NCBI GenBank assembly: GCA_026545225.1
Contig: CM048845.1
Location: 92,692,533-92,756,532, forward strand
Source of the DNA: Cornus controversa
Taxonomy: Eukaryota > Streptophyta > Magnoliopsida > Cornales > Cornaceae
DNA length: 64,000 bases
Direction: 5' to 3'
The number at the start of each line of letters is the position of its first letter. Within the stretch, counting starts at the first letter, position 1. Positions 48,443 through 61,302 of the stretch are shown in pieces. A model generated the notes under the pieces. It did no database searches. It saw nothing but the letters and a program-made list of their open reading frames with translations, and had not been told where the DNA came from. The translations under genes were made by a program, and so were the position numbers.

Positions 48443-49191
48443 AAATTATGAACAGGAGAATAAATAATTGAATAATGGAGAAAGGAGAGGAATTACCAGA
48501 ATAGGCTTCTTGAATGGCCTGAAATTTCTTCTTAGCCTCCTCCACGTACTTAGAATTCCCCGCTGAACAACGATCTGGGTGCCATCTCTAAACAAATTGA
48601 CAAATTTACCCATTACGAATTTAGAATCACAAAAATTTCCGAGAGAATCCATAAACCACAACGAAAATCTTCCAGAAAATCAATGTGGTATTCAATGCCT
48701 TTCTATCATAATATGTCAACCCAAACGTTGTAGAAACAGAATAAGGAAACCCAACTTGTAATTCGCTGGAAAGCGAACAATTTCTATGATTCAAATAAAA
48801 TTTTCCGAGAAATCCCCGGAAAAATCAATCCCCTTGTTTCCCGAGAAAATAAGTCGAAAACCCAGAAATTGATTCTACGATTCAAATAAAATTTTCCGAG
48901 AAATCCCGGGAAAAGTCAATCCCCTTGTTTCCGGAGAAAATAAGTCCAAAATCCAGAAATTGATTTATGCTTTATAGAAAGAATTGAACTTTTTTATTCG
49001 TTTTTCGATTTCTGGAATACCATAGTTGTTGAATTTTCGAAAACACTGTTTCAAAAAGAACTGTTTGAGGTTTTTCAAATTCTGACCATTGCTAGCTTCT
49101 TGTAAGCACTCCTGAGCTCCGCCGCAGAGCATTCCTTTTTCAACCCCATAACAGCATAGAAATCATTGCTCTTCTCTTCTCCGGCCGCCAT
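45943..49191 (-). CDS. Short J-domain (DnaJ/HSP40-type) protein, 5 exons, 194 aa
   Basis: Hsp70 co-chaperone: the J-domain stimulates Hsp70 ATPase through its HPD motif. Minus-strand exons are 49087-49191, 48497-48587, 48271-48347, 47504-47560 and 45943-46197, with matching phases (0, 1, 0, 0) and donors GTCAGA, GTAATT, GTAAGT and GTAAGC. The J-domain spans residues 10-75: NDFYAVMGLKKECSAAELR, YKKLAM, RWHPDRC (HPD at 38-40), AIQEAYSVLSDANKRFLYDV. After an acidic stretch (DCDDDDN) come GMSDFLDEMAAMM and SFEELQELFEEMFQRD, then a Ser-rich tail ending HFGGFCLGG. There is no Gly/Phe-rich or zinc-finger region, so it is a type III J-protein; no signal peptide or membrane segment, so cytosolic or nuclear. 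The ATG follows a normal leader and opens a conserved MAAGEEKSNDFYAV start. A TATA-like TATATATAGA lies near 49320-49330. Confidence 0.92.
48405..48438. repeat. (AT)n microsatellite in J-domain gene intron 2
   Basis: About 33 bp of AT, lying 58 bp upstream (minus strand) of the exon 3 acceptor. Confidence 0.9.
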
Positions 49192-49674
49192 TTTTTAACC
49201 ACCCAAAACAACAATATATATAAATATATATAGACACCCAGAGACCCAAATCTCTTCTTGTCGACGAATTACTCTCAAAATCAGAAGCGACACCTTTAAA
49301 TGTATCTGTAGAAAACTCTCTCTATATATATGTATGTATCTAGATATTATATGCATATAGTTATTACAAGATTAGGACTACATCTTTGTGTACTTAAAAC
49401 ACGTAACCTTAGCATGTTTGGAGAGAAGAAAGTCATCGACAGCTCTCTCCCAAAATGCTAAGGCACGGGATGACAGGAAGGATCCAGAAGCTGGCTTATT
49501 TATATATATACATATGTATAATTTTATATTTTAGTATTTTCTGTTGATTGCACATTGATTGTTGGATGAGGATTGTTGACGGTATAGATTGAATGTTGGG
49601 ATAGATATTTTTGGATGTATGTCCAGAAGGTTCTGTACTAACTGTTTAAAGTCTTTTTTCGAATATCACAAGGT

Positions 49675-50170
49675 CAGATTAGTTGAAAAGTAAAGAACAG
49701 AAATGGAGGGATAAATTTTTTTGTATGATTTTTTAACAAAAAAAAAAAAAAAGTGAAAGAAAGAAAATGGAATGATTTGGTGGAATAAATTAGAGATGAT
49801 TAGTAATTTTTGTTATTCTTTCAAAAAAAATTAGAAGAAAGGAAAGGAAAGAAAAGATTATTATTTTTTAATGAAACTTTGTTAATATTAACTTTGTCCT
49901 TATTTTAATAAAAGCTAAAATTTATTCTTTTAAATATAAAAGGAATAATGGTAAAAATTTTAAATTATTTTCTTTCATTTCTTTTCCCAAACATATTAAT
50001 TATCTTTTCTTTACTAATCAAACAAACACAATAAAAGTAAACACTATTATTTTTTTTTTTCTCTCATTACTAATGTTATCATTTCATTTCTTTTCTCTTC
50101 TCTCTTCTCTCTTCTCTCATTACTATTGTTATTCTTTCTTTTCTTTTTCATTGTACCAAACATAGCCTTA
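49675..50170 (-). mobile_element. MITE, inverse copy of the family at 50985-51445
   Basis: Its reverse complement matches 50985-51445 in order: the pyrimidine-rich end, TTTATATTTAAAAGAA, AATTTTAGCTTTTATTAAAA and AACAAAGTTT. The right end, ACCAAACATAGCC, matches GGCTATGTTTGGT-type MITE ends. The exact left end and target duplication are unclear. Confidence 0.6.
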
Positions 50171-50984
50171 AAGAAAAGGAAGTGATGACTGGTGAGGAGG
50201 TGAGAATGAAGCTTGTGCATTCTATAATAGGCTAATAAAGCTCATTAATTTACTCATAAGAGAAATGCAAGCACGCAGTCGCTTTTTTGATTGATTGAAA
50301 AATCAATCATAAAGTCTCATTTATTACATATTTGTTATTTTTAAAAAATATTAAAAATATAATTTTTTAAGATAAAATTATACTCATAATCTATTAATAC
50401 TTTATCTTTCTCCTCTCCATGTATGTGTGTGTGTGTGTAATAGATTCCTTCACCATCGAACTTTTTTGTACCATTCTCATCTCTCTCTCCTAAAATAATT
50501 AAAACTCAATTTTAGTACTTGACTACAACTAAAACTAAATTTCATAATTTTATTTCAATTAAAACTCTCAATTTTATTTTAAAATAACTAAAACTCAATT
50601 TCAAAATTTTACTACAACTAAAATTTCTATATATATACACAAGTTTATAAATAAATAAATAAAAATTGTCTTTTTGTCAAAAAAAGGCACTAACTTAGGG
50701 CACCGAATCTTTACTAAAGATCCATATTGAGAGATTAGTTATTAAGAAATTGTGAGGGAAACTTTTTCCTAAAAGATTATGTTTTTAATGTTTTCTAAAA
50801 ATAACAAACATATATTAAATGAGGCATTATGATTGGTTTTTCAACCAATCAAAAAACGACTGTGTAAGGATAATCACTTGAACAATTGCTCCTAGCACTC
50901 CTCCACTCATAAAAATGAAGAAGGGCCTACTTATGCCAATGGATAGGCCTCTGCTTCTAATATTCATTGGGTTGCCTAGGACTC
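50171..50984. other. Spacer between two inverted MITE copies
   Basis: AT-rich, non-coding, with a short (GT)n at 50422-50438. It also contains two inverse related segments (CAGTCGCTTTTTTGATTGAT near 50257 and ATTGGTTTTTCAACCAATCAA near 50830), suggesting another fold-back element between the copies. Confidence 0.45.
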
Positions 50985-51445
50985 GTTCACTAGGGTTTGG
51001 TACAAAAGAAAAGAAAGAAAAGGAAAAGAAAAGATAATATTAAATTTTTATAGTATTTGGTTGATTAATAAAGAAAAAGAAAAAAATTAATAGTTAACAT
51101 GTTTGGGGAATGAAAGGAAAGGAAACTATTTAAATTTTTTTTTATCATTATACCCTTTTATATTTAAAAGAACAAATTTTAACTTTTATCAAAATAAGGG
51201 TAAAATTGGCATTAACAAAGTTTCATTACTAGTATTTCTTTTCTTTTCTTTCCATTTTCTCTCATTTTTGGAGGAATAACAAAAGCTATTATTCATCCTT
51301 AATTTATCCCTCCAAATCCTTCCATTTCATTTCCTTTCCTTTCCTTTCCATTAAAAAATTTACACCAAACAAAAAAAAAAACATATTCCTCCATTTCTTT
51401 TTCTTTCTTTTCATTTCATTTCATTCCAACTAAACTGGGCCTAAG
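50985..51445 (+). mobile_element. MITE, family member with CCAACTAAACTGGGCC end
   Basis: Starts near TAGGGTTTGGTACAAAAG and ends CCAACTAAACTGGGCCTAAG. AAAGAAAA/TTTCTTT-rich arms surround a conserved AT-rich core. Related to 49675-50170 (inverted) and 29570-29800 (partial). Confidence 0.6.
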
Positions 51446-54394
51446 GAAAATATGTTTTGTTTTTCTGTTTCTATTTTCTAAAAAGGTAAAAACAAAAGCA
51501 AAAATTATATTTAATAAAATGATTTTGTTCTTTGTAAGAATTTTTTTTTCTCATTTCTATGAAAGGGGGAGGAAACAAAAAAAAATGTTTCTTTACCGTG
51601 GCAGGATAATATTTTCTTCACTGTAACGGAACTCGCTTAGTTAAATAATATATAATATTAAACATAACTTTCATTATCCATGATTTTTTACACAATTGTT
51701 TTCTTATTTACATATTATAATCTTCTTCTTGTTTAGTTAGTTAATTAATATGATAATATATAATGTGCATAAATTATCTATATTAAAATAAAAAACACTT
51801 TAAAAATGCTCTTACTTTCATCTTTTTTTATAAAAAAAATCACTTATAAATAATAACTCTTTGTGATATACATGTTACGTATATTATTATCTTGTATATT
51901 ATTATCTTTTAACTTGTATCATATTTTTTAATTTAATTTTCACATATCTATGATATCCATTTTAATTTAATTTAATTTTCACATATATATGATATCATAC
52001 TTATAGAAAACTAGTTCAGTTGGAAGGTTCTTTTGTATTATCTAATAGTTACAGGTTTAAATATGAAAAAAAAAAGAATTTTTTTTTATCCAATTCTTAC
52101 ACAATGAATTTATCGAATCTTCCATAAAGTATTTTACCTATATTTGATATACATGTTAGTTTTTTTATATTCAGGCATAAATAATTAATGATTTGTATAT
52201 TCAAAATATAAAAATAAATAAATAGGGATTACAACAGAAAGTCTATAAATAGCTAATCAGATGAATGTGATATAAGTAAAGAGTCCAAGTATATGTTGGT
52301 AGGAGTTTAACCAAATGGGAAAAAAATTGGATGTTGTATTTTATGTTCATGTATTGGGTATTATTAGAATTTGCAACTTTAAGTATCTAATGGATGTGCT
52401 TCAGACAGAGGTGGTTGACAATCAAGTTCAATAAATTTTTTATTTTTTATTTGGTAATGTCAAGTTTTTTTTTTCAAGGCTAACAATAAGAACTATTATT
52501 GAACTAGTTGCAAATTATATCTTTTACTGTGATTGGATGTTAGTTTTTAATAGATGAATTAAAAATGAAATAGAAAATTAAAAATAAATTTGAGTAACAA
52601 ATGTGTTACTAAACATTATTTTTTGTTCTCAAAAATGTGAAAAAACAAGTTTTAATAAACACTATTTTTGCAATCTGTTTCCACTCAGAAAAACAAGAAT
52701 ATATTTTTATTTTTTTACGAGTGCAAAAACATAAAATATTTTCGTTAGTAAACGCACAATTGTTTTCAAGAAAGAGTACTACTACACTTGTCGATCGATA
52801 TATTTTCGCCCTCCAATCATTTGTGTCCAACAAGTACTCTTAATAGGTTATATATATGAAATCAAAAGGTCATTTAAAAAAGACCCAAATGAAGAGAAAA
52901 GTGCTTATGGTGAACGAACAAGACATCAATATATATATATATGCATATACATATACATGTATATGTATATGTGTGTATATATATATACAGGTGGAGAGAA
53001 TATTAAAGAGAGAGGGGTAATTTTGTCCATAAGAATAAGGTATTTTGGTAATTAAATGTTATTGTATGGGTAAAAAAGTCATTTTAGATGGAGGGATGTA
53101 CATTTTGGTCATATTATGCAATTTTTTGGACAGAGGGAGATATTTGTGAGAATTGATCAAACGTGAGGAGAACACAGTGCAAGATTTTTGAAAAGTTTCA
53201 TCGAGTGTCATTAGGCCAAACCTTAAGGGAGGTATGTGCATTTAACCTTTTAATTTTTCAACCAACATTGAATTAATTGAGTTGGGATATTTTCTTGAAA
53301 GGAAAATGATTAAACACCTGAATCAGTATTACTACCGTATCAATTATTCATTTAAACACTTTGGAGGAGAGAGATATTATTCTTATTCACTACTCACACA
53401 CTATTTCACTCTCTCTTGCATCTTTTCTCCGAAATTATATATACTCTCCCATTTTCTCACATCACTCACTTAACCCTTACATCTTACCCCCCCCCCCCCC
53501 CCCTCGCTCTCTCTCTCTCTTCCTTTAACCTTGCTTATATTTATAAAGCCTCCAAAACTAATTCTTCAATCATACCTTATCTAACAAGAAGTTACCAATT
53601 CAAGTAGAACTCTAAAATAGAAACCTGATTATAATATGAATATGAGCCACAATTCCTAACAAATCCTATTTTGTTAAAACTTGTGATTCCTTTGTATAGT
53701 TCTTAACCTTTCATTAATGTAATAATAACACATCTTTTCTAAAATAGAATCAAATTACTAGATTTTTTTTTAAAAAGAAAAATTGAAACAATTGCCAAAA
53801 GGAGATTAATTCTTTACAATGTTTTTTCTTTACCACTTTTCTTTTGTAAAACTAAAGATAATGATTAGTACACCAAAAGTTACACCAAAAAAAATAGTCT
53901 AATGTCTTTCCATCCATTAGATGGTGGAAATGGAATAAATATTTTATCTCACATACGAGAACATTTATAATACATCCGGTGTAAATACATTCGATAAATT
54001 TAAATCTCAATCGTGCATGCATAATATGAGAAATAGATTTTATCTCATGTGTACAATACGTAAGGTCTAAATTTACCCAATATATTTATACCAAATGTAT
54101 TGCAAACGAAGTATTCAAATATCCTATCTCATGTATGCATGAAAAATAATTCAATTTCTCGTTCCGGCGTAACTTTCATTGTGGCTGTAGTTGCTCTGAA
54201 ACTAATCACAAGTGGTGATGGTAAAATCTACTTGAATGGCATTAATAAGATTAAATTTAAAGATCATTTAAGAGTAGTAATTATGCTCGATTTGATGCTA
54301 TACATTGAGCAACTGATGACCGTTTCTACTTTTTAAAATGAAAGGTGGGTTGTTCAAGCTGTCTAAGTAGGATTAGAAAATACAGCAAGTATGT
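51446..54394. other. AT-rich intergenic region without a supported gene
   Basis: Contains a mixed (TA)/(TG) microsatellite at about 52930-52990 and a 17-bp poly-C run at 53487-53503 followed by (CT)n. Open frames of 60-80 codons (52609-52843, 53282-53607, 54100-54336) have compositional bias only. Confidence 0.45.
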
Positions 54395-54690
54395 GAATTA
54401 CTTGCTCTCTGAGTTGGCTCTGATACGTTGGACCACCAAAATCTGGATTGGCCATCAACAAAAGTTTTTGACCAATGCACTTGCCGCAACTATTTTTGTT
54501 CATTTCTTTGTACATGGTGTGTGAGATAGCAAAAGGCAAGTGGTCCAATATGAAATGGGCCCGAGTCACGTGATTTTCAGCCATTCCCCAATGGATGGGC
54601 ATCGAAATCACGTGCCTTTGTTGGACTAGATGTCTAGAAAAGGTCATAAAAGGAGAGGGGAGGGCCTGACGACAAACCAGGGGCGGCTTA
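54395..54690 (-). repeat. LTR remnant with tRNA-Met-type primer-binding site (minus strand)
   Basis: On the minus strand the sequence GGTGGTCCAAC is followed by GTATCAGAGCCA, which matches the initiator-Met primer-binding site used by many Copia and TRIM elements. About 250 bp upstream (to about 54690) looks like the matching LTR. No partner LTR or coding region was found. Confidence 0.4.
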
Positions 54691-57600
54691 AACGTAAAAA
54701 ATGTGAAAGCCGAAATGGGTGTTCATTTTATTTGCAATTTTTTTTTATTTTTTTATCAACGCACTAAAAAAATTGAATCTAAATGTGAAATTTTTTAATA
54801 AATAAATAAATATTAATCTGAATTAATTATATATTCTGTAATTAATTGTACAAGAATTATTAAAAATACTTCAATACAACCATTTATTTAATAATTTTGT
54901 ATCTCAAGAAGTAAGAAAAGTGATTTATAAATAATAGATTAATAAATTAAATAACAAAAGGCCATACTTTAGGTTTTTTTGTTGCCTTAGGCCTCAAATA
55001 GTATTGAGGATACATACACTTCTACAATCAGATGAGATCCCTTACAAGTTCTAGAGGAAAAGAAACGTCCCGTTTTAATTATCAAATTTTAGTTTTGGAA
55101 GCGTCTGTGACTTGTAACTCAGTAGTATCTCTTCTTATTTAAAAATAAGGACAGATAATTCAAATATTTCCAAAAAGTATTGTGTGTTCAAGTTCTTTGT
55201 CAGAACAAAAAAGTAAAATAAAAATCAGATGTTAGGAGTCTTCTCTACTATTTATTTGAAACCATTATGGATAATTAAATTATTATTTTTTAATCTTTTC
55301 AGTTCATGAATAAAATGTTGCAATGCAAAATTAATAGAGAGTATAAACTTTCCTTGATTAATTTTGCATAGAAAGCATAGGAATGCTTTAGAGAACCACC
55401 TGCAGCTGAGATGAGGACTGGCTGCCTATTTTAATAAGTGACAGTAAATATCAGGTCCATGAATACTGTGGAAAAGGACTCAGCCACTAGCCCAGCACCT
55501 ACTGTCACAGTAGATAGTTAGGTCGCACTCTGAGCCTATATGCATTTCCAGTCCGGATCTTTTGCTGTCGACCACATATGTTGTACAGTGTGTATCACAC
55601 TTATTTCCAACTTTGTATTACAATATGTCTATGACGTAACACAATTAAATTGAAGTTGCAATACCATTCATATACTACACACTTATCACATTTAAAACGA
55701 AGTTTCAACAATGCAACATTATTATTTTGTTTCCCGTTTAATTGTGTAGCATGCTCAAAATAAGTGTGTCGTACATATATGAAGCACAAAATCTGTTTAT
55801 GAATTTGAATTCTATTTGTGTCACACGATCACACGATACAATAATTTTATATCAATTTCTTTTATGCAACAACTTTACTATCATTTGTGCAACAAAATAT
55901 TTTAAATAGTGGTGTAACCAACTTTATATCTATATATTATCATTTGTGCCCCACAAATATTTTAAATGCTGATGATGTAACCAACTTTATGTCTATATCA
56001 TATGTTGGGTAATTGATGTATTGTGTTACATTACATCGAATACCCAAGGTGATAACAACTAGGAAGCCAGCTTTTATCAAGTATTTATGCTGTGTGCCAA
56101 AGGCCCGAGTGGCCACTTTCTTGTACTACATCCTATAAATGGGACTTTTACCTAACATATAATCTTATCCCAATTTGGCAACTTGTTTGAAAGCGCAAAT
56201 TTTGTGGAAGAGATTCAGTGGTCCAAAATCCAGCTCTTGCCTCTTGCCCCACACTCCACAGTCGTGTACTCTGGTCTCCCGTTCTTCAAAAAAAAAAAAA
56301 AACTCACACATTAATTGACTTAAATACACCCACCCCCTTCTTTCTCTCCTCCTCACCTTTCTTGCTACACCAGTGCCTCTCTCTCACCTCCACCACCCTC
56401 TCTTGCGACGGAGGCGCGGTGGTATGGTGAAGGAGAATGATTGTTTTTGTTATGATTGTTTTGAAAAGTAATTGAAAGTATTTTCGTAACGAAAATGTGT
56501 TTTAAGTTATTTTAATTTTTTGTTTTATTTTTTCTGCTACAATAGTCGAAACGCAAAAAAAATACTAAAATAGTATTTTCAATTTTGATCCAAATTTTAA
56601 AACATTTTAACACTATTTAAACCACAACGAGGAATACCAAGCATACTTGATTTCTACAATACCGAAACAAAATAGAAAAAATAAAATGCATGCCAAAAAG
56701 GTCCAGCAACTTATCTTTTGAAATTAATAGAAAGTTACCTCTTAGTGAAAATGAAAAATCTTTGAAAAATTATTATATGGTCCAAAGTTACGTGATTTTG
56801 GCGAATCAAAAAAGCATTTGATGATATTTGGTTTATTCTTACCGTCAAAATTAGTGTGGGGGAGATTTTCACAATGTGTTTTGAGTTTTTTCTTCTTATA
56901 CAATCTACAAGTATCTTTATGAACATACAAAATAAGTAATCTTTAAGAATATCACATTTTTTTGCATTGGAAATTTGGAAGTAATTGTTCTGCACATTGT
57001 TTTATTCTACTATGTTGGTATTTTGTTCCATTTTCGTCTGGTTTTTTTTTTTTTATTTTAAAAATGTACTTTAATACCGTTTGTACATATGTGAATGCTA
57101 GTTTTGAAGGGATATACGTGATTAATTTGACCATTGACCATACAAATTCTTTTCAACCTGAATTGCAGTATGAATTTTTGAGTTCTATTGAACCATGAAT
57201 TTTCCTTGGTTGAATATGTATGCTTTTAAATCAATGGTAATTGTTATGAAATTAATATCGGGAGGCGATATTTTCACTATATTTTTCTATAATTGCATTT
57301 CACTTTCTTTTTTTTAAATAATAAAAATATTTCTAAGCTCATTAATGTATCATTCTTTATTTAACAATACCATAACTATTTTTTTCACGATAAATTATAA
57401 CTTCTTTTTTTTTTAATCCTATTGTACAAGTCCCTAACTTACTCTGCATATCTATTTTACCTATAAATCATTTTTTTAATTCAAAAGAACAGAATGTATT
57501 AGAAAGAAAAATAATAACACAGTCTAGTCTCTTCAAGCCGATCAGGCCACTCACCCTCACCCATACTAGTTTTCCAAGCAGTTCTACCTACCTCAAGGGC

Positions 57601-58190
57601 AACCTTATTACACGAGCAAGGAGTCCATAATCAACAAGGTTTCTATTTAATTTTATAAAATTAAATTTATAAATATATATATTTTTTTAACTTGATCACT
57701 TGAGATGAAATAGAACACAATTTTTGTAATACCGAGTACCGATGCCATAGTCCCAACTACTTTTTTCAAACATATCAAAATTTAGAACTATTGAAATATG
57801 TTAATATATAGAAAAATAGTACTTAGACAGAATTGTTAGACAAAAACTTTTATAATTATTGAATTGGATGCATGTGATAAGTGTATATGATGGGACTTAC
57901 AATATGGATTCAATAGTTGTAAAAATTTTTGTTTAGCATAGTCCTAATGTATATTATACACATGTTATATTAACACTCACAAACTACCTTTTTTGTACTA
58001 CTCATTGTGTGCTACCTAAAGTTTCCTTATATAACACTATTGTACTTGTATTAATATAATCCCCACCTACTTACATTACTAGCCTATAAATAGACTGTTG
58101 GTACTGCAATTCAATACAATTGGGACACAGAGATTTTTCTCATTATCCCCCTTTTGACTTATTTTAACTAAAGACATAAAATAGACATGA
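54691..58190. other. Intergenic region without a supported gene
   Basis: AT-rich. A duplicated ~60-bp segment occurs around 55850-55935 and 55940-56000 (AACTTTATATCTATATATTATCATTTGTGC-like, then AACTTTATGTCTATATC). 56160-56440 is less AT-rich and C/T-rich but has no recognisable product. 57420-57480 and 57840-58080 show nothing specific. Confidence 0.4.
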
Positions 58191-58194
58191 CTGT

Positions 58195-58815
58195 TTGAAA
58201 GGTGGTTAGTTACACAATGGTGATACACATGGGATAGTGAACATGTTAGATTCATCACACATAGTGCGAAGTTTAGTTTTTATGTTTGTAAAGATATCTT
58301 GGATGCTCTTTATTACTTGCATAGGAGTTTGTCTGTGAACATTAGTTTTTATTATGTTTGTATACATATCTTGGATGCTCTTTATTACTTGCACAGGAGT
58401 TTGTTTTTGCTACGACGCCCACCAAATTACCTCTTTTGAGATCCTATCATATGTCTTTTCTAAGCCTATAGAAATCATATGTAAATGTTTTTCCATACTC
58501 CTACCCTCTTCAACTACTTATTTAAGTACATAGCTTCTATTGTAAATCTCTTCGGCATGAATCCTGTGATTATCAGATACTGTGAATTCGTTTTTTTAAT
58601 CTTTATTTCTATTATCGTTTTTCATAATTTCATTGTATGACTTATTAATTTTATCCTTCCATAATTGTCGCAGTTTTGTATATCTCATTTATTTTTGTAA
58701 ATTTGTATTATTGTATTTTTCCTCTACTCATTTGGTATCGTACCTTCTTTTAAAATTTTGTTAAACAACTTTATTAGCCACTCGCTTTTCACCATTCTTT
58801 TAGAATTTAATTTCT
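58195..58815 (-). pseudogene. RTE-clade LINE reverse transcriptase remnant
   Basis: Non-LTR retrotransposon polymerase fragment. On the minus strand, 58815-58570 encodes WLIKLFNKILKEGTIPNE, QIYKNK, DIQNCDNYGRIKLISHTM and W, typical of the start of RTE reverse transcriptase. 58570-58410 encodes [27 protein letters not shown] and VIWW pieces in shifted frames. 58395-58200 encodes MQVIKSIQD twice, then RTMCDESNMFTIPCVSPLC (position of the GLHQGSALSP block). Many stops and frameshifts. A ~65-bp tandem duplication (58269-58395) repeats the MQVIKSIQDM/IF stretch. Confidence 0.78.
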
Positions 58816-59449
58816 CTATAATTGTCACAAAATAATTGTTATATATATATATATATATATATATATAAGCATAACACACTTGGAAAGTACAAACTCTAAA
58901 GGGTAATTTGATCCATGCAAAGAGTACTATTGAAATAAATTGGTCAATTCACATATGTGCAATTTGGCCAAGTCTAAAATACCACCTTATAAATCTTTGA
59001 AGTCCATAGTACACTAGTACATACATTATTGGACATCCCCACTCCCTGCTTCCATTTTCTTTAATTTCCTCTGGACAACTGACAAGCTCTAACACTGTGC
59101 GTCATTTTAATGCCGAGAAAGTTGTATGATATTAACTTCAAAGGAGAAGAATCAAATGTGGGACAAATGTCTTCTGAAACTTGGTCCCAGACCATGGATT
59201 TTAGCTTTATGAGTTAACCTATTAGGGTTCTTCACTGTCAAAATAGTATTTACTATTATCAATTTGATAAACAATAGTGGCACTTGCTATAATTACACGG
59301 GTACTTCTTTTAGTATTATTAGCAGTCACCAATCAGAACTCCATTCCTTTGTGTTAAAAAAAATTCATATAAACCATATAGTTATGTTTAGAGTACTGAA
59401 TTTGTCTCTCTGAATTTAATTTTTTTTTTAAAAAATTAATTATTTTCTC
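58816..59449. other. Non-coding spacer with (AT)n tract
   Basis: (AT)n at 58841-58867; otherwise no recognisable feature. Confidence 0.45.
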
Positions 59450-60060
59450 CAATTTTAAATTTAGGCCAAAGTTTCCTTCTAGTTTCAAAATGGTGCACAA
59501 TACTCTTTTTCTTTTTTTTGAGTGTAACAAACACCCTCCAACTTACAAATTGGTGCAATTTGCCCCTATTTGGATTAAAAATTGACGTAAAATGACAAAA
59601 ATACCCTTATAGATACAAATTTTAAAACAAGAAGAAAAAAAAAGTGATTAATTTACTGAAAAAAGAAAAAAAAAGTGAACTTTAATTTGCCAAAAAAAAA
59701 TATCGGAAAAAAAACCTTTAATTCACTAAAAAAATTTCTCAGTAATTTTTTTTGGTATTTTTTTGGCAAATTAAAGTTATTTTTTCTTTTTTCGATAATT
59801 TGTTTAAGTATTTTTTGGGGTAATTTTCGGTAAATTACTTTCTTTTTTTCTTTTTCTTTTTATTTTTTTTATTTGAGAATATTTTCATCATTTTATGTCA
59901 ATTATTAACTCAAATAGTGTAAAATAGGGACATATTGCACCAATTTGTAAGTTAAAAGGTGTTTGTTGTAAAAAAAAAAAAAAAGAGGGGGTACTGTGCA
60001 TCATTTTGAAATCGGAGTTGATCACACTTTGGTCTTAAATTTAAGATGATTTGCGGGTAA
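59450..60060. mobile_element. Large fold-back element (~610 bp)
   Basis: The left arm (TTTAAATTTAGGCCAAAG, TTTCAAAATGGTGCACA, CTTACAAATTGGTGCAAT) pairs with the right arm in reverse (TTGCACCAATTTGTAAGTT, TGTGCATCATTTTGAAAT, CTTTGGTCTTAAATTTAAG). The loop is A/T-homopolymer-rich. No coding. Target duplication not assigned; fold-back structure suggests a Mutator-type MITE. Confidence 0.7.
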
Positions 60061-60705
60061 TCTTCTATGACAAATCATATTTTTGTCGTGAAAACACTTT
60101 TCAACAGAGCGGATTACAAGGAACTATTGTAACACATAGTTAGGGTTAGGGTTTATTGATAGAAGTGAGGTTTTGTTTGAATAGAAGAAAATGGAAAGAA
60201 AAGAAAAAAAGAGAAGAATAGTGTATTTTGTGTTTGAATAATTTAAAAAAAAATGATTAGAAAAAATTTGAAAAAGATAACAATCATGCTTCCAATCACA
60301 GCATAACAGTTTTTCCAAGCAGTATTAACTATTGTTTGTTATTGGTCATCCCTGTTCCTCCTTTTATCTCTCTCTCATCTAGATTTTGTGTCAAAAAGGG
60401 CCAAAAAACCTACAATGTCCCTAATTGCTAGAGTAACTTTAGGAACTATTGACAACAGTTTTCTAGTCGACTATAACATCACTTGCCTAAGGCTTGGAAT
60501 AGTCAACTTTGTTCTGACATGACAATAATAACCGAAAAAAATTCAATGAGATAATTTTTTATTAAATTAAAAGGAAAACAGGCTGTATTTATTCAGGGGG
60601 GGAAAAAAAACAGGGTGTATTGTTGTAATTTGTCTGCGTAAACTATGAGCTTTTAAATGGGAAGCAGCGTGTGCACCCACAGTTTACAAGCCGGCCCCGT
60701 GAACA
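60061..60705. other. Non-coding spacer
   Basis: Contains TTAGGGTTAGGGTTTA at about 60140-60155, only two telomere-like units and not an array. No gene recognised. Confidence 0.45.
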
Positions 60706-61168
60706 GATTATTATTCGGAAAAAATCCACTTTGTCTCCTCATATCATAGATATTTACAAATATGAAGCTAAAATCAGACGATGAGTGACCTGCTGTGTCG
60801 AAAAATATCATCATCGTCTTGCCTTAATATTATCATTCCTTCAATCTTTTCTAATTGATAATTATTCAAAAAAAAATCTACATTGCCTGCTTAGATCAGA
60901 GATATTTACAAATATATGAAGTCAAAATCAGATGAGGAGTGACCTGCTGTGTCGAAAAATATCATCACCGTCTTGCCTTAATATCATCATTCTTTCAATC
61001 TTTTCTAACTGATTATTATTCGGAAAAAATCCACATTACCTCCTCAAATCACATCACAGACATTTACAAATATGAAGCCAAAATTAGACGAGAAGTGACT
61101 TGCTCTGTCGAAAAATATTATCATCGTCTTGCTTTAATATCATCATTCCTCGAATCTTTTCTATTTCA
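60706..61168. repeat. ~153-bp tandem repeat, 3 copies
   Basis: Units start near 60706, 60857 and 61011 with GATTATTATTCGGAAAAAAT. Each continues with CTCCTCA, ATATTTACAAATATGAAG, TGACCTGCTGTGTCGAAAAA, CGTCTTGCCTTAATAT and TCAATCTTTTCTA. Copies are about 85-90% alike by eye. The 90-codon plus-strand frame over copies 2 and 3 is a by-product. Confidence 0.9.
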
Positions 61169-61302
61169 TATCATTTCACATAATGCATTTAACTTTTTAA
61201 AATTAATTTAATAATTTCGTTCTATATTATTTTTGTCCCCTATCATTTTATTATCTTTCATTACAACGAGTCTTTTTCATTTCACCAACATGTCTCTATG
61301 TC

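Noticed and set aside
53487..53503. 17-bp poly-C run
   Set aside because: Simple homopolymer next to (CT)n; it could also be an assembly artefact, and no structure beyond this was seen.
60138..60156. Telomere-like TTAGGGTTAGGG
   Set aside because: Only two units and the flank reads like ordinary intergenic DNA; no interstitial telomere array.
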